A DNA stretch of 52,921 bases from Kiritimatiellia bacterium (GCA_017458625.1 JAFTAH010000152.1:1-52921), one strand, 5' to 3'. Positions 18,747 to 28,844 are shown, counted from the stretch's first letter. Numbers and translations are program-made. Notes: generated from the sequence alone by a model not told the origin.

Positions 18747-21700
18747 ATGTCTATGGCACGAAAGCAGAAAAGTCAGGGAACGGTGGTACATGGCGAGGTG
18801 GCAGGTGTCGCCTTGCAGGTGGCCTGGATATTGCTGTTGCTGGCACTGGCGTCGTATTCCTACCGCGATGTCCCCATGGGTGGGGCGTCGCCGCTCAACG
18901 ATCCGATGCAGAACTACATCGGGCCCGTCGGGGCGTATGTGGCCTGGGCCGTCTTCGAGCTGTTCGGCGTGGTCGGGTTCGTGCTGCCGCTCGGCATGGC
19001 CGTTGCCGGCATCCTCATCCTCTGGAAGGGCGGCGAGCGCCTGTGGCCGCGTCTGGTCTGGATGGGCGGCATGCTCCTGTCCCTCACCATCCTCGCGGAC
19101 ATGCAGGAAGGGGCCTGGCAGAACCTTCTTGCCAACAAGCTCAACATGGCGTCCATGCCGGGGGGCTGGCTGGGGCTGGGCCTCGGGCGCATGGGCTTGC
19201 AGCAGATCATCGGGCCCGTCGGCACCGCCCTGCTTGCCGTCGGCATCTTCCTGGTGGGGCTGTTCTTCGTGACGCAGACCCACCCGGCGGAACTCATTGC
19301 CCTGCTACGGGATGGCTTCAGCGGGTGGCGCGAGAAGCGCCGCGAGCGCAAGGAGGCCTCCCGCGCCCGGGAAGAGGAGTTCGCCAAGACCCAGGAGCGG
19401 ATTGAACGCGAGCGCCTCAAGACCGAGCGCGAGGAGCTCAAGAACGAGATCATGCGGCGTCGCGAGGAGGATCGCCAGCAGCGAGAGCTCGACCGCCAGC
19501 GCAAGGAGGAGGAGCGGGTCGCCCAGCAGCAGCAGCGCGAGCGGGAGCGGGTCGCCCAGCAGCAGCTCCGCGAAAAGGAACGCATCCGCAAGGCGCGCGA
19601 GGAGCAGATGCGCCAGATCGAAAAGGAACGCCAGGAGGCCGAGAAGAAGGCCGCCGAGGAGGCCGCCGCCGCCGCCGAGAAGGCCCGGCTGGAAGAATTG
19701 GAACGCGCCCGCCAGGAGGAGGAAGAGCGCCAGGCCCGGCTCAAGGCCGAGCAGGAGGAGAAGGCCAAGCGCTTGCGCGAAGAGGCTGAGAAACGCCGCC
19801 AGCAGAAGATCGCCGAGGAAGCCGCGGCCGCCGAGAAGGAGGCCGCCGATGCCGAGGCCGCCGCCGTCTCCCCGCCGCGCGACTGGGCCCTGCCGCCGCT
19901 CAGCTATCTCCAGCCCATTCCCGCCGATGCAGGCCAGTCGCGCACCAATGCCGACGAGCTCCAGAAGACCATTGCCACCATCGAGGACACGCTCCGCCAG
20001 TTCGGCATAGAGTCGAAGGTGACCCGTGTCGCCCAGGGGCCTGTCGTCACCCGCTACGAGCTGCTGCCGGCCGCCGACGTCAAGGTCGAGCGCATCGCGT
20101 CCTATGCCGGCAACATCACCCTCGCCCTGAAGGCCGAGAGCACACGTGTCCAGGCCCCGATTCCCGGCAAGGGCGTCGTCGGCATCGAGGTTCCCCACAA
20201 GAATCCCACCGCCGTCGTTCTGCGCCAGCTGCTGGAGAGTCCGGCCTGGGCCACCAGCAAGGCCAAGCTGCCCCTGGCCCTCGGGCTGGATCTGGGCGGC
20301 CAGGTTCTGATGGCGGACCTCGCCAAGCTTCCCCACATGCTGATTGCCGGCGCGACGGGCATGGGCAAGACCGTCTGCATGAACTCCCTCATCGCGGGCC
20401 TCCTGATGACGCGCACGCCCGAGCAGCTCCGCCTCATCCTGGTTGACCCGAAGATTGTCGAGTTTGCGGCCTATAACGGCCTGCCGCACCTCCTCACGCC
20501 GGTCATCACGGATGCGAAGAAGGTGAGCACGGCCCTGCAGTGGACGCTCAAGGAGATGGAACGCCGTTTCAAGCTCTTCCAGCGGGCCCGAGTCCGCGAT
20601 ATCGACGGCTTCAACAAGCGGGTCAAGGCTACCCAGCAGACCCTCTTCGACCCGGACGTGCCCGAAGCCGCCGCCGAAGCCGCCCAGGAGGCCTCCATTG
20701 CCCGCTCGCTCGGTGCCGACAGCGCCGCTACGCCCGTCGGCGATGCCCCCGCTGATGCGGCCGTCGCCACGGGGACCGCGCCCGGTTCCGCCAACGCCGC
20801 GCTCGCTCCGGCCGCCGTCCAGATGCTGGAGGCGGGCGAGTTCGCCCCCGACGCCATTGCCTCCGGCACGCCCGGAAGCGGGCATTCCCTGGCGGCGCAG
20901 GTTGCCGCTTCCGAAAACGCCAGGCACGCGGCTTCCGCCATGAGCCGCGTCATGGGCGAGGAAGACCAGGACGGCGAAGATCCCCTGCCCGACACGCTGC
21001 CGTACATCGTCATCATCGTCGACGAGCTGGCCGAGCTCATGGGCGTCGCCAAGAAGGAAATCGAGCCCATGATCCAGCGCATCACCCAGCTGGCGCGCGC
21101 GACGGGCATCCACATGATCCTGGCCACCCAGCGTCCGACCGTCAACATCATCACCGGTACCATCAAGGCCAACGTCCCGGGCCGCGTCGCGTTCAAGGTG
21201 GCCCAGAAGAACGATTCCCGCGTCATTCTCGACCAGGATGGCGCTGACGCTCTGGTGCCCAAGGGCGACATGCTGGTCATGACCGGCACCAGCAAGCTCG
21301 TCCGTGCCCAGGGGGCCTGGACCAAGGACGAGGAAATCCACGCCATCGCGGACTTCTGGAAACGCCAGGGCCAGCCGCAGTTCGACATGGGGCTCCAGAA
21401 GAAGATGCTCAAGGCGGGCAAGAAGAAGCACGGCGACGACGAGGACGACGACGAGGACGAGCCCAGCCGCAGTGGGGGGCGTGGCGTCGACGTGGACGCC
21501 AGCGACGACGACGAGGAGCTCGTCCATCAGGTGCTCGAGGTCATCCGGACCAAGAAGCGGGCCAGCACCTCGACCGTCCAGCGCGCTCTCTCCCTCGGCT
21601 ACACCCGTGCCGCCCGCATCATGGACCTGCTGGAGGAGCGTGGCTACATCGGCCCCTCCAAAGGTGCCGCCCCGCGTGACATCCTCTTCGACCTCAGCCA

Positions 21701-21806
21701 GCCCTTCGAGTGGGAGGAGAACTACGGGGTGCAGGAGGGCGACAACGACATGGATGTCGATGCCTTTGCCGACTCCACCGGCGATGGCGCCATGGACGAC
21801 GAGTGA
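18747..21806 (+). CDS. ftsK: DNA translocase FtsK/SpoIIIE
   Basis: This 1019-residue septal DNA pump is needed for chromosome dimer resolution and clearance. Four N-terminal membrane helices (about 15-185) precede a long Arg/Glu/Ala-rich coiled coil (about 200-370). The motor follows, with FtsK alpha/beta domains, Walker A GATGMGKT at about 535-542, and Walker [13 protein letters not shown] at about 753-764. An Ala/Asp-rich insert of about 120 residues (about 629-749) separates them. A C-terminal winged-helix gamma domain (about 920-980, [21 protein letters not shown]) should read polar DNA motifs. The start is ambiguous (ATG 18747 or 18753, or GTG 18711). Confidence 0.95.
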   Translation: MSMARKQKSQGTVVHGEVAGVALQVAWILLLLALASYSYRDVPMGGASPLNDPMQNYIGPVGAYVAWAVFELFGVVGFVLPLGMAVAGILILWKGGERLWPRLVWMGGMLLSLTILADMQEGAWQNLLANKLNMASMPGGWLGLGLGRMGLQQIIGPVGTALLAVGIFLVGLFFVTQTHPAELIALLRDGFSGWREKRRERKEASRAREEEFAKTQERIERERLKTEREELKNEIMRRREEDRQQRELDRQRKEEERVAQQQQRERERVAQQQLREKERIRKAREEQMRQIEKERQEAEKKAAEEAAAAAEKARLEELERARQEEEERQARLKAEQEEKAKRLREEAEKRRQQKIAEEAAAAEKEAADAEAAAVSPPRDWALPPLSYLQPIPADAGQSRTNADELQKTIATIEDTLRQFGIESKVTRVAQGPVVTRYELLPAADVKVERIASYAGNITLALKAESTRVQAPIPGKGVVGIEVPHKNPTAVVLRQLLESPAWATSKAKLPLALGLDLGGQVLMADLAKLPHMLIAGATGMGKTVCMNSLIAGLLMTRTPEQLRLILVDPKIVEFAAYNGLPHLLTPVITDAKKVSTALQWTLKEMERRFKLFQRARVRDIDGFNKRVKATQQTLFDPDVPEAAAEAAQEASIARSLGADSAATPVGDAPADAAVATGTAPGSANAALAPAAVQMLEAGEFAPDAIASGTPGSGHSLAAQVAASENARHAASAMSRVMGEEDQDGEDPLPDTLPYIVIIVDELAELMGVAKKEIEPMIQRITQLARATGIHMILATQRPTVNIITGTIKANVPGRVAFKVAQKNDSRVILDQDGADALVPKGDMLVMTGTSKLVRAQGAWTKDEEIHAIADFWKRQGQPQFDMGLQKKMLKAGKKKHGDDEDDDEDEPSRSGGRGVDVDASDDDEELVHQVLEVIRTKKRASTSTVQRALSLGYTRAARIMDLLEERGYIGPSKGAAPRDILFDLSQPFEWEENYGVQEGDNDMDVDAFADSTGDGAMDDE

Positions 21807-21832
21807 CGCCTCGTCACCGGACGGATGTCGTG

Positions 21833-24373
21833 ATGCTCAGGAAATACGAGGTCACCGGCATGAGCTGCGCCGCGTGCGTGGCCCATGTGGAAAAGGCTGC
21901 CCGCGCCGTGCCCGGCGTCACCGAATGTAGCGTGAACTTGCTTACGCGCTCGCTGCTGGTGCAAGGCGACCCGGCCCCCGGCGCCATCGAGGCCGCTGTG
22001 GCCGCTGCCGGCTATGGGGCCAGTCCCGTCCGCGATCATGCTGGGGCGGACCGCCTCCTTCGCGACAACGAAACACCTGTCCTCTGCCGCCGCCTGCTTA
22101 TTTCGATCCCGCCCTTCCTCGTCCTTTTCTACGGTCTGCTCGCGATGCTGTGGCCGGCGCAGTTCCCACTGCCCACCCGGCTGCACGAACCCCTTTCCGC
22201 CGGCTGCGTGCAAGGCCTTCTGGCCCTGTTCGTGGCGCTTGTGAACCGCAAGTTCTTCGTCTCGGGCTTCAAAGGGCTGGCGCACGGGACCCCCAACATG
22301 GATACCTTGGTCGCGCTGGGGGCCGGGGCCGCCTTGCTGAGCGGCTGCTGGCGCCTAGTCCAGAACCTGCTCCTGGCTCCGGATGCCCGCAATAGCATGT
22401 ATTCCTTTGATTCCGCCGCGATGATCCTGACGCTGGTGACGGTCGGCAAGTGGCTGGAGGCGAAGGCCCAGGGGCGTACCGCCAACGCCCTGGCCGCCCT
22501 GGTCCGCCTGACCCCGCGCACGGCCACGGTCGAGCGCGACGGCCAGGAAGCCGTCGTCCCTGCCGAGACCGTCCGCATCGGCGACATTTTTCTGGTGCGC
22601 CCGGGCGAGCAGATTCCCGTCGACGGCATTGTGCTGCCGGGTTCCTCCGGGGCCGTTGATGAAAGTGCGCTGACGGGCGAGAGCCTGCCCGTCGACAAGG
22701 CTTCAGGCGATGAGGTCGCCACCGCCACGCTCAACCAGAGCGGATTACTGCGCTGCCGGGCCACCCGCGTCGGCCAGGACACCACTCTCGCCCAGATTAT
22801 CCGGACGGTCGCCGATGCATCCGCCACCAAGGCTCCGGTCGCGCGCATGGCCGACAAGGTGGCTGGCGTCTTTGTCCCGATTGTGCTCTTGATTGCCTTG
22901 CTGACGCTGGCCGCCCAGCTGATTCTGGCGCACCTCGACTTCCTGGCTGCGCTAGAGTACGCCGTCTCCGTGCTGGTGGTCGCCTGTCCCTGTGCGTTGG
23001 GGCTGGCTACGCCGGTCGCCATCACGGTGGCCAGCGGTGCCGCCGCCCGCGCCGGCATTCTCTTCAAGACGGCGGCCGCCATCGAGGCTGCCGCTCGCGC
23101 CCGGATCGTCATGCTGGACAAGACCGGGACCCTCACCGAAGGCACCCCTCGCGTCACCGAGGTGCTGCCCGCCGAGTCCGCTCCCGGCCCGGATGGCCCA
23201 TCCCTGCTGGCTCTTGCCTATGGCCTTGAACGGTTTAGCGAGCATCCGCTGGCCAAGGCCATCGTGCAGCGGGCGCGCAACGAGGGGGTGACACCAATTG
23301 ACGTCCACGAGTGGCAGGCCTTGCCCGGGGCCGGCGTCCAGGCGCTGGATGCCGATGGCCACGTGCTCCGGGGCGGCTCGCTCGACCATGTTTCCAGCCA
23401 TGCCGATGTTTCCGCCGAGTTGCGGGGCCGCGCCGATGCCCTCGCCGCCCAGGGGTGCACCCCGCTCCTCTTCGCGCGAGATGCCCAGGCCCTCGGCATC
23501 GTCGCCGTCGCCGATGCGCTGCGTCCCGACGCGCCCGGTGCCGTGGTCGCCTTGCGCGACCTGGGACTTGCCACCGTCATGCTGACCGGCGACAACGCAC
23601 GTACTGCCCAGGCCATCGCCGCCGAGGCCGGCGTCGACCAGGTGGTTGCCGGCGTCCGCCCGCAGGGGAAGGCCGAGGCCGTGGCCGCCGCCTGTGCCAT
23701 TGCCCCCGCCATCATGGTGGGCGACGGCATCAACGACGCCCCGGCCCTCGCCCGGGCCGATGTCGGCATGGCCGTAGGCGCCGGTACCGATGTCGCCCTC
23801 GACGCCGCCGATGTCGTCTTCCTCCGCTCCCGGCCGCTCGACATCCCGGCCGCCGTCCGCCTCGCCCGCGCCAGCCTTCGGATCATCCGCCAGAACCTCT
23901 TCTGGGCGCTCTTCTACAACGCCTTGCTCATTCCCGTGGCCGCCGGACTCTGGGAGCCCATGTTTGGCTTCCACATGCATCCTGCCCTGGCCGCGGCCGC
24001 CATGGGGCTTTCCAGCCTGTTCGTGGTGACCAATGCCCTGCGTCTGGCCCATTTCGACTTCTATGGCCCAGACGACAGCCGCCATCCGGCTCCGCTTCCA
24101 CTTCCCAGCCTCCAGCCTTCCTCAACCTCGGCAAGTTCACCCCAAAACCAGGAGCTCCCCATGAAACAGACGGTTCACATTCAAGGCATGATGTGCGCCC
24201 ACTGTGAAGCCCACGTGATCCAGGCCCTCAAGGCCCTGCCCAGCGTCAGCGCCGTGACCGCCAGTCATGTCGACGGCACCGCCGTCCTGCTCGTCAGCCA
24301 TCCCATTCCCGAAGCCGACCTCCGCCGCGTCATTGAAGCCGCCGGCTACACCTTCGTCTCCGCCGCCATCTAG
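21833..24373 (+). CDS. copA: Copper-transporting P1B-type ATPase with HMA domains at both ends
   Basis: This 846-residue heavy-metal exporter has an N-terminal HMA with GMSCAAC (about 9-15), eight-helix P1B transporter topology, the TGES actuator motif, the membrane metal site CPC at about 385-387 (copper type), phosphorylation motif DKTGT at about 429, SEHPLAK at about 468, and GDGINDAP at about 629. After the last helices comes a Ser/Pro linker (about 755-775) and a second HMA with GMMCAHC at about 786-792, resembling CopZ. The ATG at 21833 (GTG 21830 also possible) lies 26 bp after the ftsK stop. The C-terminal HMA may also be made on its own (see internal start). Confidence 0.93.
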   Translation: MLRKYEVTGMSCAACVAHVEKAARAVPGVTECSVNLLTRSLLVQGDPAPGAIEAAVAAAGYGASPVRDHAGADRLLRDNETPVLCRRLLISIPPFLVLFYGLLAMLWPAQFPLPTRLHEPLSAGCVQGLLALFVALVNRKFFVSGFKGLAHGTPNMDTLVALGAGAALLSGCWRLVQNLLLAPDARNSMYSFDSAAMILTLVTVGKWLEAKAQGRTANALAALVRLTPRTATVERDGQEAVVPAETVRIGDIFLVRPGEQIPVDGIVLPGSSGAVDESALTGESLPVDKASGDEVATATLNQSGLLRCRATRVGQDTTLAQIIRTVADASATKAPVARMADKVAGVFVPIVLLIALLTLAAQLILAHLDFLAALEYAVSVLVVACPCALGLATPVAITVASGAAARAGILFKTAAAIEAAARARIVMLDKTGTLTEGTPRVTEVLPAESAPGPDGPSLLALAYGLERFSEHPLAKAIVQRARNEGVTPIDVHEWQALPGAGVQALDADGHVLRGGSLDHVSSHADVSAELRGRADALAAQGCTPLLFARDAQALGIVAVADALRPDAPGAVVALRDLGLATVMLTGDNARTAQAIAAEAGVDQVVAGVRPQGKAEAVAAACAIAPAIMVGDGINDAPALARADVGMAVGAGTDVALDAADVVFLRSRPLDIPAAVRLARASLRIIRQNLFWALFYNALLIPVAAGLWEPMFGFHMHPALAAAAMGLSSLFVVTNALRLAHFDFYGPDDSRHPAPLPLPSLQPSSTSASSPQNQELPMKQTVHIQGMMCAHCEAHVIQALKALPSVSAVTASHVDGTAVLLVSHPIPEADLRRVIEAAGYTFVSAAI
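24150..24163 (+). promoter_or_regulatory. Internal ribosome site and ATG before the C-terminal HMA domain of copA
   Basis: AGGAG (24150-24154) stands 6 nt before an in-frame ATG (24161) that begins [15 protein letters not shown], a complete CopZ-like domain of 70 residues ending at the copA stop. Elsewhere copA and copZ are separate genes, so this could be a fusion in which the chaperone start has been kept. Confidence 0.5.
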
Positions 24374-24508
24374 AGCGGTTTTCAAATTACTGTAGCCATT
24401 TGGCGGGCGGCTTCCGGAGGTGCGGCTTCCAGCCGCGCAATTCATTTGGGCGCGACAGGATGTCGCACCTCCGAACCTTGCGGCCACACATTTTCGCAAA
24501 ATGCTCTA
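24371..24508. repeat. TAGAGC-bounded palindromic element between copA and the MATE gene
   Basis: This 138-bp element begins TAGAGCGGTTTTC and ends GCAAAATGCTCTA, an inverted pair. Inside, GGAGGTGCGGCTTCC and its counterpart GTCGCACCTCC pair again. It fills the whole gap between two convergent genes. The left TAG is the copA stop codon and the right CTA is the MATE stop codon read on the minus strand. It resembles a small inverted-repeat (MITE/REP-like) element and could act as a two-way terminator. Confidence 0.75.
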
Positions 24509-25909
24509 GGCGTGGCGGGGGTGGAGGTGGTGGCGCTGCCAGCGGTGGAAGAGCCAGAGGGCGAAGAGGGCGCCGCTGCCTTCTCCGAAGATGATGGCGG
24601 TGGTGAGGGCGGAGAGGCCAAGGCAGTAGTCGAGGACAAACATGAAGGGGATGTAGAAGAGGAGCTCGCGGGCGCAGGCGTGGAGCATCGTGCCCGCGCC
24701 GTAGCCGACCGCCTGCATGCAGAAGGAGGTGTTGTAGTTGAGGAACTGGAGGGGCAAGGCCAGGCACCGGATGCGGAGGAAGCCCGCGGCCAGGGCCAGC
24801 GTGGCCAGGGCCGCCGCCGGGTCGACGTCGGCGCGCGCGTTGAGGAAGAGGCGGCAGACGAAGGGCGAGAAGAGCAGGAAGAGGGGCAGCGTCAGGCCGG
24901 CCGTCGCCAGACCCCAGCGACGGGTGGTCGCCAGCACGGCCTTCATGCGGGCGTGGTTGCCGGAGGCGTAGTTGTAGGCCACGAGGGGCAGCATGGCATG
25001 GCAGAGACCGATGTTGATGGCGTTGGGCAGGCGCTCGACCTTCATGACGATGCCCATGGCCGCCAGTTCCAGGTCCCCATGGGCGGCGGTCAGGGCGTTG
25101 AGGACGATGTTGGCGACGTCGAAGAGGGCGGTGAGTAGCGCGGAGGGAATGCCGACGCCGAAGAACGAGCGCAGTTCGGCCGCGCGGACATGGCGGAGCT
25201 GGCGCGGGTCCAGGCTGAGGGGGCTTTCGGAGGTGGCTCGGGCCATGGTGGCGACGAGGTAGGCGCAGGCGATGGTATTGGCCACGAGCGTCGCCAGGGC
25301 CGCGCCCAGCACCTCCAGGCCGTCGGGCAGGAGCACGAACATGAAGAGCGGGTCGAGGGCCACGTTGAGGAGGCCGCCCGCGCTGAGGCCGAAGCCGGCC
25401 TGCCGGGAGTAGCCGAGGTGTCGGAGCAGGTGCGCCGCCACCACCGAGAGGACGATGGGCAGGGTGCCGAGGACGACGACCCCCAGCACGTACTGGCGGG
25501 CGAAGCCCAGGGTGTGGGGCGAGGCACCCAGGAACGTCAGGATGGGGTCCAGGAACAGCCCGATGACCGACGAGTAGGCCAGCGAGACGGTCACGGCTCC
25601 CCAGAAGGCCAGCGCCGAGACGCCTTTGGCCTGGTCGGTGTGGCCGCCGCCCGCCAGTCGCGCGAGGAGGCTTCCGCCGCCAATCCCGAACAGGTTGCCG
25701 AGCGAGGCGGTCATCATGAAGATGGTGAAGGCGAGGGTGACGGCGGCGGTCTTGTAGGCGTCGCCGGTCTGCCCGATGAAGATGGCGTCGACCACGTTGT
25801 AGACGAGATTGACGAGCTGGCTGGCGATGGTCGGGATGGCCATCGTCCAGAGGGCGCGTCCCACCGGGAGCTCCTCTAAGAGCCGGCGTTTGTCCTCGGT
25901 GACGTGCAT
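24506..25909 (-). CDS. MATE-family efflux transporter
   Basis: This 467-residue inner-membrane antiporter has about twelve hydrophobic helices in two similar halves. The N-terminal MATE signature is clear: GRALWTMAIPTIASQLVNLVYNVVDAIFIGQ, followed by GIGGGSLLARLAG, a typical loop. Family members export cationic drugs or metabolites using Na+ or H+ gradients; the substrate here is unknown. The ATG at 25909 precedes the conserved N-terminus. The stop codon is part of the palindromic element shared with copA. mraY lies upstream on the same strand with a gap of about 70 bp. Confidence 0.92.
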   Translation of the reverse strand: MHVTEDKRRLLEELPVGRALWTMAIPTIASQLVNLVYNVVDAIFIGQTGDAYKTAAVTLAFTIFMMTASLGNLFGIGGGSLLARLAGGGHTDQAKGVSALAFWGAVTVSLAYSSVIGLFLDPILTFLGASPHTLGFARQYVLGVVVLGTLPIVLSVVAAHLLRHLGYSRQAGFGLSAGGLLNVALDPLFMFVLLPDGLEVLGAALATLVANTIACAYLVATMARATSESPLSLDPRQLRHVRAAELRSFFGVGIPSALLTALFDVANIVLNALTAAHGDLELAAMGIVMKVERLPNAINIGLCHAMLPLVAYNYASGNHARMKAVLATTRRWGLATAGLTLPLFLLFSPFVCRLFLNARADVDPAAALATLALAAGFLRIRCLALPLQFLNYNTSFCMQAVGYGAGTMLHACARELLFYIPFMFVLDYCLGLSALTTAIIFGEGSGALFALWLFHRWQRHHLHPRHA

Positions 25910-25980
25910 GGGGTTCGGGGCAGCCTGGCCGGGCGGGGCGGTGCGCGGCGTGGGGGACGGCGGGCAGGGGAGGGGAGAGG

Positions 25981-27144
25981 CTAGCGCACCTTGAGGGTGG
26001 CCAGCGCCAGCGCCGCGCAGATGAGCGACACGATCCAGAAGCGGATGACGACGGAGTTCTCGGCGGAGTCGGCGGAGCGTCCGGCGGCCTTGAGGTGCTG
26101 CTTGGAGATGATCTCGAAGTGGTGGTGGATGGGAGTCATGAGGAAAGGCCGACGCTCGGGGGGGAGTGTCTGGCCGGTGCGGCGGCGGTAGGTCTTGCAG
26201 GCGGCGCGCTGGATGATGACGGAGCCGGCCTCCGCCACGAAGACCAGCCCGGCCAGGAGGAGCAGGAGCTCGTGCTTGACCAGGGCCGGCAGGATGGCGA
26301 TGACGCCGCCGAGGGCCAGCGAGCCGGTGTCTCCCATGAAGACCTTGGCGGGATAGGCGTTCCACCACAGGAAGCCGCCGACGGCCCCCAGCAGCGCCGC
26401 GCAGAAGACCGCAAGCTCGTTGCTGCCCGTGATGGCCGGCAGGTGCAGGTAGGTGGCGAAGAGCGAGTGGCCCGCCAGGTAGGCCAGGACGAGGTAGGCC
26501 GAGAGCGTCGGCGCGTAGGTGCCGGCGGCCAGGCCGTCGAGGCCATCGGTGAGATTGACCGCGTTGGTCGCGCCCAGCATCAGCAGGAATACCAGCACCA
26601 GCTCGACGAGATGGGTCGGGTCGTGGAACAGCGGCTCCTTGAGAAACGGCAGATAGAGGTCGTCGATGTGCGGGGCCAGGGCAGGGATGGCGTTCATCCA
26701 GACGATGGCCACCAGCGCCCAGAAGGCCTGCAGGACGAGCTTGGCGCGTTCGGAGAGGCCGTCGGAGTTGTGGCGGCGGATCTTGAGCGCGTCGTCGAGC
26801 GCGCCGACTCCGCCCATGTAGAGGAGGGTGGCCAGAGCGAGGTGACATTGCGGGACGGTCGGCAGGCAGCAGAGGAGGGCCGACAGCGTGCAGGCCGTCA
26901 GGATGAGCAGGCCGCCCATGGTGGGGGTGCCGGCCTTGCCGCCGTGGTGGATGGCTTCCCATTCCTGGCCGGTGCGCTCCTGCTGTCCCAGCTTGAAGCG
27001 GTAGAGCGCGGAGATCATGCGGCGCCCGAACGCCAGGCAGAACAGGAACGCCAGGGCGGCGGCCAGGCCCGCGCGGAAGGTCGTGTAGCGGAAGATGTTG
27101 AGCCAGGTCAGGCGGTCGGAAAGGAGCGAGAGGTAGTAGAGCAT
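25981..27144 (-). CDS. mraY: Phospho-N-acetylmuramoyl-pentapeptide-transferase MraY
   Basis: This 387-residue, ten-helix membrane enzyme moves phospho-MurNAc-pentapeptide to undecaprenyl phosphate, making lipid I. Family motifs are visible: HHGGKAGTPTMGG near residue 70, NAVNLTDGLDGLAAG (catalytic Asp region, about 195), FMGDTGSLALGG (about 270) and TPIHHHFE (about 340). The ATG at 27144 matches the usual start (MLYYL...). It is normally inside the mur/dcw cluster; here no other cell-wall gene is adjacent, so the cluster appears dispersed. The prophage attachment site lies 47 bp upstream of its start. Confidence 0.95.
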   Translation of the reverse strand: MLYYLSLLSDRLTWLNIFRYTTFRAGLAAALAFLFCLAFGRRMISALYRFKLGQQERTGQEWEAIHHGGKAGTPTMGGLLILTACTLSALLCCLPTVPQCHLALATLLYMGGVGALDDALKIRRHNSDGLSERAKLVLQAFWALVAIVWMNAIPALAPHIDDLYLPFLKEPLFHDPTHLVELVLVFLLMLGATNAVNLTDGLDGLAAGTYAPTLSAYLVLAYLAGHSLFATYLHLPAITGSNELAVFCAALLGAVGGFLWWNAYPAKVFMGDTGSLALGGVIAILPALVKHELLLLLAGLVFVAEAGSVIIQRAACKTYRRRTGQTLPPERRPFLMTPIHHHFEIISKQHLKAAGRSADSAENSVVIRFWIVSLICAALALATLKVR

Positions 27145-27190
27145 GGCGTGAGTCGTTTCGGCGGAAAGCCTAGAAAAAAGTACAAAAAAA

Positions 27191-27240
27191 TGGTGGCGAG
27201 AACCGGGATCGAACCGGTGACACACGAATTTTCAGTCGGC
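27191..27240 (-). tRNA. 3' fragment of tRNA-Phe (GAA) = phage attachment site
   Basis: Read on the minus strand: anticodon loop CTGAAAA (GAA, Phe), 3' anticodon-stem strand TTCGT, T arm ACCGG-TTCGATC-CCGGT, acceptor strand TCTCGCC and ACCA end at 27191. The 5' half is missing, and the bases before the loop (GCCGA) do not pair properly with TTCGT, so homology ends in the anticodon stem at about 27237. This is the duplicated 3' piece left by integration; the intact gene should lie at the other end of the prophage. Confidence 0.88.
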
Positions 27241-28407
27241 GGCACGGTGCGTTTTCCGGGGAGTTTTTCCTTGTTTTGTCATTTGTGACAGATTGTGTGG
27301 CAGAATCGCCCAAAAATCGGCGGCGGAGGCCGGGGTGGCCAGGACGCGGTAATGGTTGAAAAGGGTGGTGACGTCGCGGAAGTGTCCCATGTCCATCGCG
27401 ACGGCGTGAGGGGGCGAACCTGCGGCCAGCGCGTAGGAGGCGAAGGTGTGCCGGGTGCCGTAGGGGATGAACTCGACGGAGGCGGCGTCAAAGATCGCAT
27501 GGATGTGGAGGTAGGCGGCCTTCCGTTTGTACGGGAGGAGCGGGAAGGCGGGCGGGCAGGCCTTGAGCCAGGCGGCGAGGGTGGGTCGGATGGGGGCGTA
27601 ATAGGAGCGGCGGAGCTTGTCGGATGCCGGGGAGACGAGGATTTGGGCGTGGGCCGCGTCGATGTCGGCGGGACGGAGTCGCTGGATGGCGCCGGGGCGG
27701 ATGCCGGTGAAGAAGGAGAGGTAGAGGTAGGGGAGGAAGCGGGGGGCGGTCTCGGCGGCGGCGTCGAGGATGGCGCGGACGGCGGCGGGGGAGTAGATGG
27801 AGGGAACGGAGGAGTCGGTGCGAGGCTTGGGGATGGCCGCCCAGGGGTTGCCGTCTGTGTAGCCGGCGCGGATCGCGAAGGACCAGAGCGCGCGGGCGAC
27901 GCGCCGGAGTCCGGCCGCGGTGGACGGCGTGAGGGCGGAGATGATGGGGGAGATGTCGGCGACGGCCACGGAGGCGATGGTGCGGCCGGAGATGGGTTCA
28001 AGCTTGTGGAGGTGGGTGACGTAGGACTCGATGGTCCGGGGGCGGCGGCCGGTGGAGCGGACGAGGGCGAGCCATTCGTCGGCGACGGCGGAGAGGAGGG
28101 GGGAGGTGTCGTGTCGGGCGGCCTTCCAGGCGTCGATGCCGAGGCGGACGGCCTCGGTGAGGGGCAGTCCGTCGGGGAGCATGTCGAGGGCGGCGCGGAG
28201 GGCGGCGAGGTCGGCCGGGCGGAAGGGTTGCGCGGAGGTCTGGCCGAGGCGGACGGACTCGATGGCGGTCTTCAGGGAGTCGAGGGAGGTGGAGGAGAGG
28301 CGCTTGCGGCCCGCCCCGCGGGCAAGCGGAACCGTGGCACGCCAGGTGCGGCCATCGTTCCAGACGTGGCTGTCGAGGTAGCGGAAGGATGTCTTCTGGC
28401 TGGGCAT
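27232..28407 (-). CDS. int: Phage tyrosine integrase
   Basis: This 391-residue site-specific recombinase has an N-terminal arm-binding region, a core-binding helical domain (about 90-190, LLSAVADEWLALVRSTGRRPRTIESYVTHL) and a catalytic domain with FFTGIRPGA (first Arg), YGTRHTFASYAL (HxxR box, with Gly-Thr preceding Arg and His after it), MGHFRDVTTLFNHYR (His and the Tyr nucleophile). The ATG at 28407 was chosen before the conserved region; upstream sequence in frame is heptad repeat. The stop codon TGA lies in the anticodon-loop sequence of the tRNA fragment, so the last residues depend on the attachment core. Confidence 0.93.
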   Translation of the reverse strand: MPSQKTSFRYLDSHVWNDGRTWRATVPLARGAGRKRLSSTSLDSLKTAIESVRLGQTSAQPFRPADLAALRAALDMLPDGLPLTEAVRLGIDAWKAARHDTSPLLSAVADEWLALVRSTGRRPRTIESYVTHLHKLEPISGRTIASVAVADISPIISALTPSTAAGLRRVARALWSFAIRAGYTDGNPWAAIPKPRTDSSVPSIYSPAAVRAILDAAAETAPRFLPYLYLSFFTGIRPGAIQRLRPADIDAAHAQILVSPASDKLRRSYYAPIRPTLAAWLKACPPAFPLLPYKRKAAYLHIHAIFDAASVEFIPYGTRHTFASYALAAGSPPHAVAMDMGHFRDVTTLFNHYRVLATPASAADFWAILPHNLSQMTKQGKTPRKTHRAAD

Positions 28408-28462
28408 GGCGGCGAGCGGCGAAGGAAGAGTGCCACGACGGCGGGGGATTGCAAGGAGAAAA

Positions 28463-28545
28463 GGTTGACGGTTGAAAAGTTGAAAAGTTGAAAGGTTGAA
28501 AAGTTGAAGGGGTGAAAGGGGGCCGCCCGGCGGAGCGGGCGGCGG
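28463..28545. repeat. GTTGAAA heptad array plus GC hairpin upstream of int
   Basis: About eight units of GTTGAAA/GGTTGAA-type heptads run from 28463 to 28519, followed by GCCGCCCG...CGGGCGGC, which can form a stable hairpin (about 28521-28545). It sits just upstream of the integrase start. The rest of the 500-bp gap to the antitoxin gene holds a G-rich tract, a terminator and no recognisable gene. Confidence 0.8.
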
Positions 28546-28673
28546 CAGAACCGGCAAGGGGATGGGAGGGGGTGTTGGGAAATGCAGAAAACTTGTCGCA
28601 ACTCGTCAGGGGAAGCGGGCCAAAGCGTGACTAGTTGTCACGGTTCAGGGGGTCAGGGCGTGCGGCGTGACAA

Positions 28674-28720
28674 GGGGGACCGGCGGGACGGGAGGGACGG
28701 GACGGACGGGACGGACCAGG
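28674..28720 (+). repeat. GGGACGGAC-type G-rich tandem tract
   Basis: Runs of GGGAC/GGGAG/GGAC occur about every five bases (GGCGGGACGGGAGGGACGGG and onward). The plus strand has several GGG runs close together and could form a G-quadruplex. No gene overlaps it convincingly. Confidence 0.5.
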
Positions 28721-28787
28721 CGCAAGGGGAAAAGCGGAGTGTGGCAAACGTATACGGCTGTTCGCAGTTGCATGAATGCTCTTTCGG

Positions 28788-28844
28788 AATAAAGCAACTG
28801 CCGCCCCCGTGAAGGGACGGCAGGCGCCCGTTCGCCGAAGCTAC
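28788..28844 (-). terminator. Terminator of the HigBA-like operon with conserved lead motif
   Basis: On the minus strand GTAGCTTCGGCGAACGGGCGC (28824-28844) leads into a hairpin with a ten-pair stem, CTGCCGTCCC with GGGGCGGCAG-type partner (28798-28823), then TTGCTTTATT. It lies after the antitoxin stop. The same lead motif precedes another hairpin at 29938-29992. Confidence 0.65.

Noticed and set aside
19305-21527. Long open frame antisense to ftsK (740 codons)
   Set aside because: Leu/Gly-rich mirror of the coiled-coil and motor regions of FtsK, with no recognisable domain.
22952-24085. Antisense frame in copA (377 codons)
   Set aside because: Shadow of the P-type ATPase coding strand; Gly/His/Asp-rich with no motif.
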